A stretch of DNA of 52,070 nt from Nitrospinota bacterium (GTDB lineage Bacteria > Nitrospinota_A > UBA7883 > JACRLM01): positions 1 to 52,070 of the forward strand of contig JACRLM010000062.1 of NCBI GenBank assembly GCA_016235255.1, given 5' to 3'. The notes below the pieces were generated by a model. That model made no database searches. It was given only the letters and a program-made list of their open reading frames with translations, and was not told where the DNA came from. How positions within the stretch are numbered: position 1 is the stretch's first letter; every line of letters begins with the position of its first letter. The position numbers and the translations under genes are program-made. This document shows positions 7,889-16,682 of this stretch, in pieces.

Positions 7889-9042
7889 CCTTTCAGGCGT
7901 TGACGGCCTTTGCCAAATGGGTCCCCCGGGCCGGATATGCCGTGTCACCGGAAGAGTCCAAAAGCTCCCTTGGCCGGGTTGGGAGCATGGTCTGGAAAGA
8001 CCCGGTCTTCAGGTTCGTGGACACACCCGTTCCAACCCTTTCAGATGACGAAGTCCTGATCCGCGTCCACCGTTGCGGCGTGTGCGGGAGCGACACCCAT
8101 GTATATGAAACAGACGCTTCCGGTTACATTCTCTTCTCGGGCCCGGTGCGGCTTCCCTGCGTCGTGGGGCACGAGTATTCCGGGGTGGTGGAGGCCGTGG
8201 GAGGCGCCGTCAAAAGCGTAAAGCCTGGCGCCCTTGTGGCGGCGGAGAGCGTGCTTTGGTGCGGCCGTTGCCTGGCTTGCCGCAGCGGGGCCGTCAACCA
8301 GTGCGAGAATGTGGAGCTTGCCGGGCTCACGGCTCCGGGGGCGATGGCCCGGTACGCCAAAGCCAAGGAATGGCATGTATGGAACATTGACAGCATAAAA
8401 GAACGTCATGGACTGGACAAGGCGCTGGACATGGGGGCGCTCATAGAGCCTGTGGGCTGCGCGTTCAACGGACTGTTCGTGGCGGGGGGAGGTTTCATGC
8501 CGGGAGCCGCGGTGGCGGTGTTCGGCCTTGGCCCCATCGGTCTTTCGGCGGTGGCGCTGGCGAAAATCGCCGGGGCATCGGTGACGCTCGGGTTTGACGT
8601 TGTGCAAGAGCGGCTGGAAATCGCCGCCGGGCTGGGGGCGGACATAGTTAAACTTTCCGGCGGATGCGATCCTGTCCAAGAGATAATGGCGGCCACCGGC
8701 GGACGCGGAGCCGAGGTGATGGTGGAGGCGGCCGGGGCGGGAAACGCCACTGTGCCTGTGATGGAGAAGGCGATGTCGCGCAACGGCAAGCTGATCTATC
8801 TGGGACGCGCCGCGCAAAGCGTCCCATTGGACGCCAACAGGCTTGTCACCGGCGCCGGGGCGTTCATAGGCGCCCGGGGGCATTCGGGATACGGCATATT
8901 CGGCTCCATAATAAAATTGATGGCCGCGGGAAAGCTTGACGTGGCCCGGATGATCACATCCCGGTTCCCGTTTGATAAATCGCTGGAGGCCATCAAGGCG
9001 TCCACTTCCCGCAAGGACGGGAAAATCATGGTGGAGATTTAA
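7885..9042 (+). CDS. Zinc-dependent MDR dehydrogenase, scyllo-inosose 3-dehydrogenase-like
   Basis: This is a medium-chain alcohol dehydrogenase of 385 residues. The catalytic zinc site is Cys64 (HRCGVCGSD) with His96-Glu97 (VGHEYSG). The structural zinc site is Cys126, Cys129, Cys132 and Cys140. The nucleotide-binding strand is GLGPIGLSAVALA. The unusual N-terminal extension (FAKWVPR...SMVWKDP) and the C-terminal GHSGYGIFGSIIKLMAAGK recall, from memory, the Thermotoga zinc dehydrogenase annotated as scyllo-inosose 3-dehydrogenase. A polyol or keto-cyclitol/sugar substrate is therefore likely. It overlaps the acyl-CoA ligase by four bases. In this locus it may make an unusual oxidised sugar or cyclitol for the polysaccharide. 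The family is certain; the substrate is inferred. Confidence 0.85.
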   Translation: MTFQALTAFAKWVPRAGYAVSPEESKSSLGRVGSMVWKDPVFRFVDTPVPTLSDDEVLIRVHRCGVCGSDTHVYETDASGYILFSGPVRLPCVVGHEYSGVVEAVGGAVKSVKPGALVAAESVLWCGRCLACRSGAVNQCENVELAGLTAPGAMARYAKAKEWHVWNIDSIKERHGLDKALDMGALIEPVGCAFNGLFVAGGGFMPGAAVAVFGLGPIGLSAVALAKIAGASVTLGFDVVQERLEIAAGLGADIVKLSGGCDPVQEIMAATGGRGAEVMVEAAGAGNATVPVMEKAMSRNGKLIYLGRAAQSVPLDANRLVTGAGAFIGARGHSGYGIFGSIIKLMAAGKLDVARMITSRFPFDKSLEAIKASTSRKDGKIMVEI

Positions 9043-9116
9043 AGGATCGGCATGGAGTATCCGACGATCAAGGCCAGACTCCGGGCCAATGTTTGCTTGC
9101 CCGGAAGTTGTAACGC

Positions 9117-10478
9117 ATGACCTTTTCAAGTGATTCCCCGGCGACTGTTATAGTCGGCGCGGGCATGTCGGGGCTGACCGCCGCCAGCGAACTGGCCAGG
9201 GCCGGGCGCCGCTGCCTGCTGCTTGAGTCCCAGGACGGGATCGGCGGCCTGTCGCGCACATACACCATCGACGAAATACCTTTCGACCTTGGTCCCCACG
9301 TGTTCTTCAACGATCCGGATTCGGAGGTGGGTGCGTTCACGAACAGACTTATCGCCGGCGAGCCGATGCTTCGCAGGCCGTACCGTTTCGGCATCGAGGC
9401 CAAGGGGCGGTACTGGTCTTTCCCCTTGAGCGCGCCGGAGCTGCTCCGTTATCCCTGGCGATACAAACGCCAGATACTATGGAACCGCCTTGTCAAACAA
9501 AGGCAGGCAGGGCTGCATCCGGAGAGCCTTGCCTCGTTCATGACCGGCAAAAGCGGGACCGCCTGCTATGACGATGTGTTCAGCCATCTGATCTACAAAA
9601 AGACCCTGCTTCCAGGTTCGCATCTGCATTTCCACTGGTGGCTGCGGGTGGATCGCACCGCGGACAACCGGCTTGAACCGCCGCCGGCGAACGTATTGAA
9701 ACGAGGCCGGTTTTTCGAGCGCATGGCCCGCAAGCTCGCCCCATGGTACATATACCCAAAGGATGGATTCGAGCGCCTGCCGCAACTTTTATGGGAGCGC
9801 TACAGGCAGGCCGGGGGCGAGACCATTTTAAATTGCGGCCCGGTCACCCTGGATACGGACGGCCAGACCGTCAAGAGCGTCACCGTGCAGGGGAATACCA
9901 TGCCTGTGCGGGAAGTGATCTGGACCGGCAACATAAACAGCCTGAATTCATTGCTGGGGGCCGCCGCGCCTAAACTTGACTATGTGGACATGGCGATCAT
10001 CTGCCTGACTTATAACCAGCAGCGTCAGGCCCACAGGCCTTTCATCTACACATATCATACGGATCCGGAATACGTGTTCAATAGAATATACTATCCTTCG
10101 AATATATACGGCCACGCCCTCCCGGACGGGCGTGAAGGGCTTTGCCTGGAGCTTAACCTGGGCGAGGACATTAAAGGATCAAGTCCGGACGAGCTTATAA
10201 AACTGGCTGTGGCCAATATTGAAAAAATGGGGCTCCATCCCGGTAAGAGCCTGCGGGAGAGCCGGATTTTCATGATCAAGGACGCCTTGCCGGTGTACGG
10301 GCTGGACTACCAGGCTAAAATGGAGGAGGCGTACCGGAGCGTGCGCGTCCATAAAAACCTGTTGGCGGTGGGGCGGCAGGGGGGGTACTTTTTCTGCCTG
10401 TCCCCGGCGGCGGTGGGACAAGGGCTAAAGGCGGCCAAAGCGATCCTTGCGTCCGGCCAGCCGGCGGCAAGTGTGTAA
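9117..10478 (+). CDS. FAD-dependent oxidoreductase (protoporphyrinogen oxidase/UDP-galactopyranose mutase-like fold)
   Basis: The N-terminus carries the dinucleotide-binding motif VIVGAGMSGLTAASELARAG followed by IGGLSRTY, typical of the amine-oxidase/protoporphyrinogen-oxidase-like group that also includes UDP-galactopyranose mutase. The C-terminal FAD motif is VGRQGGYFFCLSPAAVGQG. The protein has 453 residues. Members of this group are frequent in polysaccharide loci as sugar-nucleotide mutases or desaturases, and there is no haem biosynthesis context here. GGAAG lies nine bases before the ATG. It is third in the tailoring block, after the ligase and dehydrogenase, with a 74-base gap before it. 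The reaction cannot be assigned. Confidence 0.8.
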   Translation: MTFSSDSPATVIVGAGMSGLTAASELARAGRRCLLLESQDGIGGLSRTYTIDEIPFDLGPHVFFNDPDSEVGAFTNRLIAGEPMLRRPYRFGIEAKGRYWSFPLSAPELLRYPWRYKRQILWNRLVKQRQAGLHPESLASFMTGKSGTACYDDVFSHLIYKKTLLPGSHLHFHWWLRVDRTADNRLEPPPANVLKRGRFFERMARKLAPWYIYPKDGFERLPQLLWERYRQAGGETILNCGPVTLDTDGQTVKSVTVQGNTMPVREVIWTGNINSLNSLLGAAAPKLDYVDMAIICLTYNQQRQAHRPFIYTYHTDPEYVFNRIYYPSNIYGHALPDGREGLCLELNLGEDIKGSSPDELIKLAVANIEKMGLHPGKSLRESRIFMIKDALPVYGLDYQAKMEEAYRSVRVHKNLLAVGRQGGYFFCLSPAAVGQGLKAAKAILASGQPAASV

Positions 10479-10502
10479 CCGATAAAGAGGACCATACTTA
10501 TC

Positions 10503-11564
10503 ATGAATGTGAATCTGGCCACGCTGGGCATGGACCGCAGCACGCATTTAAAAGTGCTCAAGAGGCATTTTCAGGCCTTTTTGCGCCACATGACCGGCCG
10601 CAAGCTTTTAAATTTCATCAAGACCGAGATCAACCTCAAGCGCAAATTGGACCTTCTGGACTCTTACCCGTATATCCTTAAAATCGAGTCCACCAACATC
10701 TGCAACGTAAGCTGCGCTTACTGCTATGACAACCGCTCCGCCCCGGCCCCGGGGCAGCGTCCATACGGGCGGATGGCCCCGGACGATTTTAAGCGCCTGA
10801 TAGACGAGGTGGGCCAATATCTGTTCAAGATCAACCTGTACGGTTTTGGCGAGCCTTTCCTGTTTCCCGAAACGTATGAAATGATCAAGTACGCCAGCGA
10901 GCGCAACATCGGCGTCGGCGTATCGTCCAACCTGAATGTGGACGAGCCGGATTTCGCCAAGCGCGTTGTCGGCTCCGGGCTGGAGGTGCTCATCTTCTCG
11001 TGCCACGGAATCACCCAGGAGACCTATTCAAACTTCATGCGCAGGGGGAACATGGAGCTTGCCATGAAAAATCTGCGGGAGATCATAGCCGAGCGAAAGA
11101 CGCAGGGAAAGCAGTACCCCATGCTCGACTGGCAGTATTGCGTGACGAAGTTCAACCAGGAAGAAGCCCCCCGTGCGGCCGCCATCGCCAAGGAAATGGG
11201 GGTGGACCAGATACGTTTCATCAGGCCCGATTTCCCGGAGGACGCGCCGGAGGAATGGTTCTCCGACCTTTTCCCCCGCAGGGCCCAGGAAGTGGCGCGA
11301 AAGGCTCCCGGCGGATGCTCATGGCCATACCGTTCGGCGTATATCAATTACGACGGGGGGATACTCCCTTGCTGCCGCGACGTGCGCAATACCGCCAACG
11401 ATTTTGGCAACGTGCGCGCCGACGGCTTTGCCGCGGTGTGGAACAATCAGAAATACCGCGCCGCCCGCAAGATGATCGCCGATTCTTCGGGAGGAGCGGA
11501 AAAAATCATGTGCGCCACCTGCCCCGCCGTGCAGGCGTGCAAGGATTCCGCGGCGCTCAGCTAA
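10503..11564 (+). CDS. Radical SAM protein with SPASM-type C-terminal cluster domain
   Basis: The radical SAM cluster motif is Cys67-x3-Cys71-x2-Cys74 (STNICNVSCAYCY), and the GFGEPF segment corresponds to the SAM-binding GGE motif. The C-terminal region has further cysteines: GGCSWP, LPCCRD, CATC and a final QACKD, in the pattern of a SPASM/twitch domain binding auxiliary 4Fe-4S clusters. There are 353 residues. SPASM enzymes modify peptides, sugars or proteins; butirosin-type dehydrogenases act on cyclitols, which would fit the neighbouring inosose-dehydrogenase-like gene, but this is inference. GAGGA precedes the ATG by about ten bases. It ends the forward block and converges with wza. Confidence 0.85.
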   Translation: MNVNLATLGMDRSTHLKVLKRHFQAFLRHMTGRKLLNFIKTEINLKRKLDLLDSYPYILKIESTNICNVSCAYCYDNRSAPAPGQRPYGRMAPDDFKRLIDEVGQYLFKINLYGFGEPFLFPETYEMIKYASERNIGVGVSSNLNVDEPDFAKRVVGSGLEVLIFSCHGITQETYSNFMRRGNMELAMKNLREIIAERKTQGKQYPMLDWQYCVTKFNQEEAPRAAAIAKEMGVDQIRFIRPDFPEDAPEEWFSDLFPRRAQEVARKAPGGCSWPYRSAYINYDGGILPCCRDVRNTANDFGNVRADGFAAVWNNQKYRAARKMIADSSGGAEKIMCATCPAVQACKDSAALS

Positions 11565-11584
11565 AAGCGGTCAAGCGCACTGCC

Positions 11585-11602
11585 GCGGCCGATAAGGGCC
11601 GC
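11585..11602. terminator. Hairpin between two convergent genes
   Basis: A perfect GCGGCC/GGCCGC inverted repeat with a six-base loop fills the 40-base gap between the convergent radical SAM gene and wza. There is no T-run on either side, so intrinsic termination is only possible, not shown. Confidence 0.25.
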
Positions 11603-11604
11603 CG

Positions 11605-12390
11605 TCAGTTGGCGGGGATTGAAATGCTCGTCGAACTGCTTTTCGAAGATCCCCTTAAGACTTCCTCAACCTGGGGGGCGAGAATGATGCCCCCCTCCAC
11701 CTGGGTGAACGGCGAGAGAATCGTGGTTATGTACGCCATGCTTCTGCTGATGTCGGAAATGGTCGTGGGCGGAACGTACACAATGTCCCCGTTTAACATT
11801 GCCACATCCTGGGAAGAATCACCTTCAAGAACTTTCTTTAGGCTTAGCTTGTAGGCTTTCCCTTTCCGTACAACCAGCACTTCAGAAATGTTGGCGTCAC
11901 GATTCACGCCGTTTGAACGGAGGATGGCCTGCAGAAGGGAAATCCTGTCGTCTATTTTTATCATTCCCGGCGTGTTGACCTCGCCGAGCACATATATTTT
12001 CTGGCTTCCGGCCTTGTTCACCGCCACCACTATCCGGGGGTTCACAATATAGGTGGCGTAAAGTTTTTCCAGCGTTTCCCTGGCCTCCGGCACGGTCAGC
12101 CCTTCCACCTTCACGTCGCCGATCAACGGCATGCCTATCTGGCCGTCCATCCTGACATACGTCGAGCTGAATGAAAGGTCGCTGTGCCTGTACACAAGAA
12201 TGTTCAAATCATCGCCGGGCCCCAGCCTGAAGGAACTGTCTCCCTCGGGCGGAATTCCGGGTTTATTGGACGCGTTGCCGGGATTTTGCGCGCCATTCGC
12301 CGCAGGGTGTGTTCCGTCAGGGCCGGAGGCGCAGGATGATACCAGCCCGAAGCAAAGCAGGACCCAGAGCAAAACGATAGAATTTCTCAT
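11605..12390 (-). CDS. wza: Wza-type polysaccharide export lipoprotein
   Basis: With the start at 12390 the protein has 261 residues and a lipoprotein signal peptide (hydrophobic stretch then VSSC, Cys20). The polysaccharide export domain follows: LGPGDDLNILVYRHSDLS, then SLBB-like repeats around KIYVLGEVNTPG and EVLVVRKGKAYKL. It forms the outer-membrane channel of a Wzx/Wzy-type export system and partners the Wzc-like protein encoded divergently. The open frame extends upstream to 12480, but only the 12390 ATG gives a signal peptide. No ribosome binding site precedes that ATG; a strong promoter ends seven bases before it, so the message may be leaderless. It is shorter than E. coli Wza (about 379 residues), and the last helical domain is abbreviated. 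Confidence 0.9.
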   Translation of the reverse strand: MRNSIVLLWVLLCFGLVSSCASGPDGTHPAANGAQNPGNASNKPGIPPEGDSSFRLGPGDDLNILVYRHSDLSFSSTYVRMDGQIGMPLIGDVKVEGLTVPEARETLEKLYATYIVNPRIVVAVNKAGSQKIYVLGEVNTPGMIKIDDRISLLQAILRSNGVNRDANISEVLVVRKGKAYKLSLKKVLEGDSSQDVAMLNGDIVYVPPTTISDISRSMAYITTILSPFTQVEGGIILAPQVEEVLRGSSKSSSTSISIPAN

Positions 12391-12397
12391 CGCGATA

Positions 12398-12426
12398 ATA
12401 ATAGGTTTAACAAAGCGATATATCAA
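12398..12426 (-). promoter_or_regulatory. Strong sigma-70 promoter match directly abutting the wza start
   Basis: On the minus strand TTGATA (12426-12421) and TATTAT (12403-12398) are separated by exactly 17 bases; each matches consensus at five of six positions. Only seven bases separate the -10 element from the ATG at 12390, so transcription would begin at or one base before the start codon. Confidence 0.6.
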
Positions 12427-12937
12427 GTTGTCCGTAATATGCACGCTCACACACGCGGAATTCCGGATAGCTCCAGCCATCCAAAGCCGATTCCGATTTT
12501 ATATACTAAGGATTACTTTCACAAGCATTTTCCAAACAACCAGGCTGGGCGAATCGCCTTCATATCGCAGATAACAATATTCAAGCTGGCGCGGATAAGC
12601 CCGATTCGCCTCCACAGAACCCGAAAAACCGAAAAGAGGCTTGAATTTTAATGATTTTTAATTATCATGGTGATGCCAACTTTCCGAGGTTGACCGTGCT
12701 TTGGCGTCGGTGATTTTGGCGTAATTTGGTGGGAAATCCCGGATCGGAACCGGCCAAGGAGCGGTTTATGGCCGTGCAGGCAAATTGTTATGGGAGAAAG
12801 ATTTTCCATCCTTAAATAGCCGTTATAAATATTTGAGTTTGCGGCCAGTGCAAGCTTTCACGCGGCCAAAGCCAACCCGGTTGACGGAAGATGCGCTAGA
12901 CGGCTGACGGCCTGAAGACGGTATTCAACGGATTGTA
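12427..12937. other. Divergent intergenic region between wza and the Wzc-like gene
   Basis: About 510 bases hold no convincing gene on either strand. The AT-rich stretch at 12630-12670 and the TATAAA at 12824-12829 (with a poor TTTCCA 15 bases upstream) may carry the promoter for the forward wzc-wzy operon. No sigma-54 signature and no long inverted repeat was seen. The length suggests space for regulator binding. Confidence 0.4.
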
Positions 12938-15187
12938 ATGGAGGCGAGGGGTTTGGAAATAAAGGAGCTGTTCGGCGCGCTGATAAGGAGAAAAAATACG
13001 TTTCTGGCGATATTATTTCTGACTTTTTTCACGATAGTCGGCGCATCGTTGATCATAATCACAAGCTATAAAACGACCTCGAAGGTGTTCTTGTGGAGGT
13101 CGCCAGCCTATTTCTCGATCTTGAACACAATGGGGGTGCCGGGCTCGGCCACCAGCAATTCGCTGGACGACACCGCACGGGCGGACTACCTTGCGCTTTC
13201 CACACTAAGGCCGGTGGCCGACCAGGTGATAAAGAAACTGGAGTTAAAACGCAACCGCATCCGGGCCGGCATTGTGAAGACTATCCCGTTCGCGGCCCGC
13301 ATATTGGGGGCAATTGGCGTTGACTGGGCCAACGCCAAAAAGGACATGACCGCCGAGGACCTGATAGACTCATCCTTGTCCAGCTACATATTCCCGAGGC
13401 CCAACATTACGGTGGAACAGCACGAGGATTCCAACGTATTCGAGCTCAAGGCTTATTCGGAAGACCGCATCGAAGCGACGAACATAGCCAACCTGATGGC
13501 CGAAGCTTTCATCGACATGGAGAAAGAAAGGCTGAAAAGCGATTTTCTGGCGGCCCAGAAAACTCTTGAGGCGAATTTGGGATCAGCAAACCAGTTGTAC
13601 GCCAGCGCCTTGAAAGATATGACCGATTTCAAGGAAAAGGAGGGAGTGATAAGCGTTGACTCCCAGACCAGCGCCGCCGTCCAGGCCATAGCAGACTTGA
13701 AGAAAAACCTGGACGACACAAAGGGGATGCTGGCCAGAACAAAGGCCTCTTTGGTAAATCTTGAGAAGCAATTCACCAAAATAATAAATGAGAACAAATC
13801 CGCCGAGGACTTTCTGGCGGGCGACACTCTGACGACCCTCAAACAGAGCCTGGTGGGGCTGTATTCCACACTCGCCGAGATAAAGACGAAATATACGGAC
13901 CAGCATCCAGTGTACATCGAGACCGATGAAAAGATACAGGATCTCAGGGCCAGGATTGAAGCGGAGATGGAAAGGTCTCTGTCGGGAGCGCTGATAAGCG
14001 TTGATCCGAGCTACCGGGAAATTACCCAGAAAATAGTGACCGCGTATTCCGACGCGGCGGGCTATGAATCGCAGATTTCGGCCTATTCGCGATTGCTCAA
14101 AAAGCGCGAGGATGAGATGGCGATTCTCCCCTTCAAACAACAGAGATTTACTCAGTTGACGTCGGCGGTGACCACAGCCCAATCGGCCCTCGAATCCGTG
14201 CAGAAAGCCATCTATCTATTGGCCGTGGCGAAGAAAGCCTCGCTGTCGAACATTTACGTGGTGGAGCCGGCCATTGTGCCGGAGGAGGACGACTCCAGGC
14301 ACCGTTCCCCGAATATGACCATCAACACGATCATCGCCATTTTCCTGTCCACCATTCTGGCGGTATGGGGCGCCCTGTTCGTGGAATATTTTGACGACTC
14401 CGTACGGACAGGGAGGGATTTTGCCGGCATCGAAGGAGTGGAGTTCCTGGGATCGGTGAAAAAGCTGGGCGCGAAAGCGGACAAGACAATCGCATCCTCC
14501 GGAATTGATCCGGACTTTCAGGAGTCTTTGCGCCTGATCCGGTCTCAAATAGCTTTCAAGGCCGATGGCGGCGATATCTGGAGTCTGGCCGTGTCCAGCG
14601 CTTCGCGCAAAGAGGGAAAAAGCCTTATCGCGGCGAACATCGCGATGGCATTGGCCATGGAAGGGAAGAATGTGGCGCTTGTGGACGGCAACTTCCGCGG
14701 GGAGGCTTTCGGAAGCTTTTTGAATGTCCCGCGCGGGACCGGTTTGCTTGATTGCCTGCAAGGGGGTGTTACGGCGGATAAAGTCCTTGTGTCCACGGAG
14801 ACGAAAGGATTGATGGCGATTCCCTCTGGCGGCCAGCAAAAAGGGAAAGGCGCGCTGCTGGCCACGGGAAAAGTGAGGGAAATCCTCAATGGATTGGCCG
14901 GACAATTTGACGCGGTAATACTGGACGGGCCGTCACTTGATGCCTCCGCCGACGCAGTGTTCCTTGGAAGAGAGGCGGACGCGGTGGCGCTGGTGGTGGA
15001 AAGTGGAGCCAACAGCAATATCAAAATAAGGGACGCCATCGGTTCTTTCCGCAAGTCCGGAGCGAGAATAGCCGGAGCAGTCATAAACAAAACGCCGGAT
15101 ACCAGCGTAAAGGCGCAACTGGCCGGTCTTGCCGCACTTTTGCGCGATAAAATTTCCGGTTGGAAAAAAGATGGCGCCCCTGCATGA
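12938..15187 (+). CDS. wzc: Wzc-like polysaccharide co-polymerase with BY-kinase-type ATPase domain
   Basis: At 749 residues it has the full Wzc layout. There is a Wzz domain with a transmembrane helix near residues 23-48, a long coiled-coil periplasmic region with GNVR-type end (about 60-440), a second transmembrane helix near 465-485 and a cytoplasmic P-loop domain from about 540. Walker A is SASRKEGKS (Lys561) and Walker B is VILDGPS. Walker A' reads ALVDGNFRG, where Asn585 replaces the second aspartate of the usual DxDxR. The C-terminus ends without the tyrosine cluster that BY-kinases autophosphorylate. ATG at 12938 has no binding site; an in-frame TTG at 12953 has GGAGGCGAGG just upstream and may be the true start. 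It controls chain length and couples polymerisation to the Wza channel. Confidence 0.9.
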   Translation: MEARGLEIKELFGALIRRKNTFLAILFLTFFTIVGASLIIITSYKTTSKVFLWRSPAYFSILNTMGVPGSATSNSLDDTARADYLALSTLRPVADQVIKKLELKRNRIRAGIVKTIPFAARILGAIGVDWANAKKDMTAEDLIDSSLSSYIFPRPNITVEQHEDSNVFELKAYSEDRIEATNIANLMAEAFIDMEKERLKSDFLAAQKTLEANLGSANQLYASALKDMTDFKEKEGVISVDSQTSAAVQAIADLKKNLDDTKGMLARTKASLVNLEKQFTKIINENKSAEDFLAGDTLTTLKQSLVGLYSTLAEIKTKYTDQHPVYIETDEKIQDLRARIEAEMERSLSGALISVDPSYREITQKIVTAYSDAAGYESQISAYSRLLKKREDEMAILPFKQQRFTQLTSAVTTAQSALESVQKAIYLLAVAKKASLSNIYVVEPAIVPEEDDSRHRSPNMTINTIIAIFLSTILAVWGALFVEYFDDSVRTGRDFAGIEGVEFLGSVKKLGAKADKTIASSGIDPDFQESLRLIRSQIAFKADGGDIWSLAVSSASRKEGKSLIAANIAMALAMEGKNVALVDGNFRGEAFGSFLNVPRGTGLLDCLQGGVTADKVLVSTETKGLMAIPSGGQQKGKGALLATGKVREILNGLAGQFDAVILDGPSLDASADAVFLGREADAVALVVESGANSNIKIRDAIGSFRKSGARIAGAVINKTPDTSVKAQLAGLAALLRDKISGWKKDGAPA

Positions 15188-16682
15188 GGCGGCGCTAGAC
15201 GCGGACAGTTTCCCAAGGCGGCTGGCCGCCGGCGCTTTTCCCGTGAACGCGGCGTTGGCCGTGTGCGGCGTCCTGATCGGCCTGTTTTGCGTCCTTGCCC
15301 CGCTCAACGTTGCATTGATGGTTCTTCCAGGCATGGCTTTGGTGGCGGCGGTGGCGCTCAAGCCGGAAGCGGGATATTACGTCTCCCTTGCCATGCTGCC
15401 GTTCGACCTGACGCAGATTTATCTTTATACCAGCGTCCACCATTACCTGTTCCTCATTTTTCCGTATATGTTCCCGCTTACGCTTACGGCGTGCGTCTGG
15501 GGCCTGTACTCGTTGTCCGGGCTGCGCCAGGCCGCGCCGCGCAACGCCATAACGGCCGTAATGCTCATGCTTATCACGTGCGAGGGGCTTTCCCTGATAT
15601 GGGCTCCACGCACCAACCTGGGAATCCTGCTGCTCGTTTCGCTGTCCATAAACTATCTGTACTTTTCGCTGAGCCAGAAAGTGATCACTTCCCCCAAGGC
15701 GGTGGGTTACGCGCTAAACGCCCTGATAATCGCCGCATTCATAACCAGCGCCGGGGTGTTCGGCGCCCAGTGGTATGAATACAAGGCCAAATATTTTCTT
15801 GGCGACATGGGCGGGATTGCGCTTCACTTCGGAAAGCACGGCACCAGGCTGGCCGGCTTCGGGTCCGAGAACAACAGCGGCGGGCTTTGCGTCACAGGCG
15901 TATTCATGGTGATCGCAAGGATGTATATGAATGGCAAGCCGCGTCCATCTTTCCGGGAGCTGGGGCTGATCGTCCTGTTTGTGTCCGGAATGATATTGAC
16001 CGCTTCTCGCGGTTCGTTGGTCGGTCTGGTCGCCGGGATTTCCCTGCTCCTGCTTCTAAACGAGGATTTAAGAGGACGGCTGTTCAGGCTTTCCGCCATT
16101 TTCGCGGCTATTCTGGGAATCATAGTTCTTTTGACGAAGCCGGGAATGATCGACAGGATGATCGTGGGCATCGGGCTTCCGAGCACCACTATTTTTTCGG
16201 AACAAAAAGTCAGCACCGGCGTCAGCGTGGCCGACGAGGGGGTCAGCGGACTGGACCAGCGCAAATACTGGTGGGGGAAAGCCTTGGCCAGGATGACAGA
16301 ACAGCCTTTCAAACTCCTTTCCGGTCTTGGGATCGGCGGATTCATCCTTTATTCGGGCACCATTTACACGCACAGCCTGCTCCTTTCGTTCTTTTTCGAC
16401 ATAGGGCTTATGGGGGCGCTGATATTGACGGCCGCCCTGGCGATCCTGCTGACCAGCGTTGCGCGGACATTGAGGAACAAGGCTATTCCCCGCAACATAA
16501 GGCTTATGGTGATGGCGGTGGTGTGCGGTTTCTTCGCCGAAATCACGGTGCACGGCCTTATAGACTACGATTTCTTTTCATACACCGCCAGGCTTTTCTG
16601 GTTTAGATTGGGCTTGCTGGCCGCTGTGATAAACGTGGCGAACCAGATGGCGGCGGTGAACGGCGCAAAGGAGGCAAAGTGA
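15171..16682 (+). CDS. O-antigen ligase/polymerase-like (Wzy) integral membrane protein
   Basis: The protein has about 503 residues and around twelve hydrophobic segments. The central signature is the periplasmic-loop motif RLAGFGSENNSGG, followed by ILTASRGSLVGLVAG, which is the Wzy_C/O-antigen-ligase domain pattern. It would polymerise lipid-linked repeat units in the periplasm. ATG at 15171 is preferred: GGAAAAAAG precedes it, and it overlaps the Wzc stop by 17 bases, while a start at 15129 would place a polar peptide of 14 residues in front. Its stop overlaps the GTG of the next gene (GTGA). With Wza, Wzc and Wzx in the same locus, a polymerase role is more likely than ligation to lipid A. 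Confidence 0.85.
   Translation: MAPLHEAALDADSFPRRLAAGAFPVNAALAVCGVLIGLFCVLAPLNVALMVLPGMALVAAVALKPEAGYYVSLAMLPFDLTQIYLYTSVHHYLFLIFPYMFPLTLTACVWGLYSLSGLRQAAPRNAITAVMLMLITCEGLSLIWAPRTNLGILLLVSLSINYLYFSLSQKVITSPKAVGYALNALIIAAFITSAGVFGAQWYEYKAKYFLGDMGGIALHFGKHGTRLAGFGSENNSGGLCVTGVFMVIARMYMNGKPRPSFRELGLIVLFVSGMILTASRGSLVGLVAGISLLLLLNEDLRGRLFRLSAIFAAILGIIVLLTKPGMIDRMIVGIGLPSTTIFSEQKVSTGVSVADEGVSGLDQRKYWWGKALARMTEQPFKLLSGLGIGGFILYSGTIYTHSLLLSFFFDIGLMGALILTAALAILLTSVARTLRNKAIPRNIRLMVMAVVCGFFAEITVHGLIDYDFFSYTARLFWFRLGLLAAVINVANQMAAVNGAKEAK

Noticed and set aside
8041..9129. Open frame of 362 codons antisense to the zinc dehydrogenase
   Set aside because: The dehydrogenase has complete zinc and nucleotide motifs; the antisense product is low-information and His/Arg-rich.
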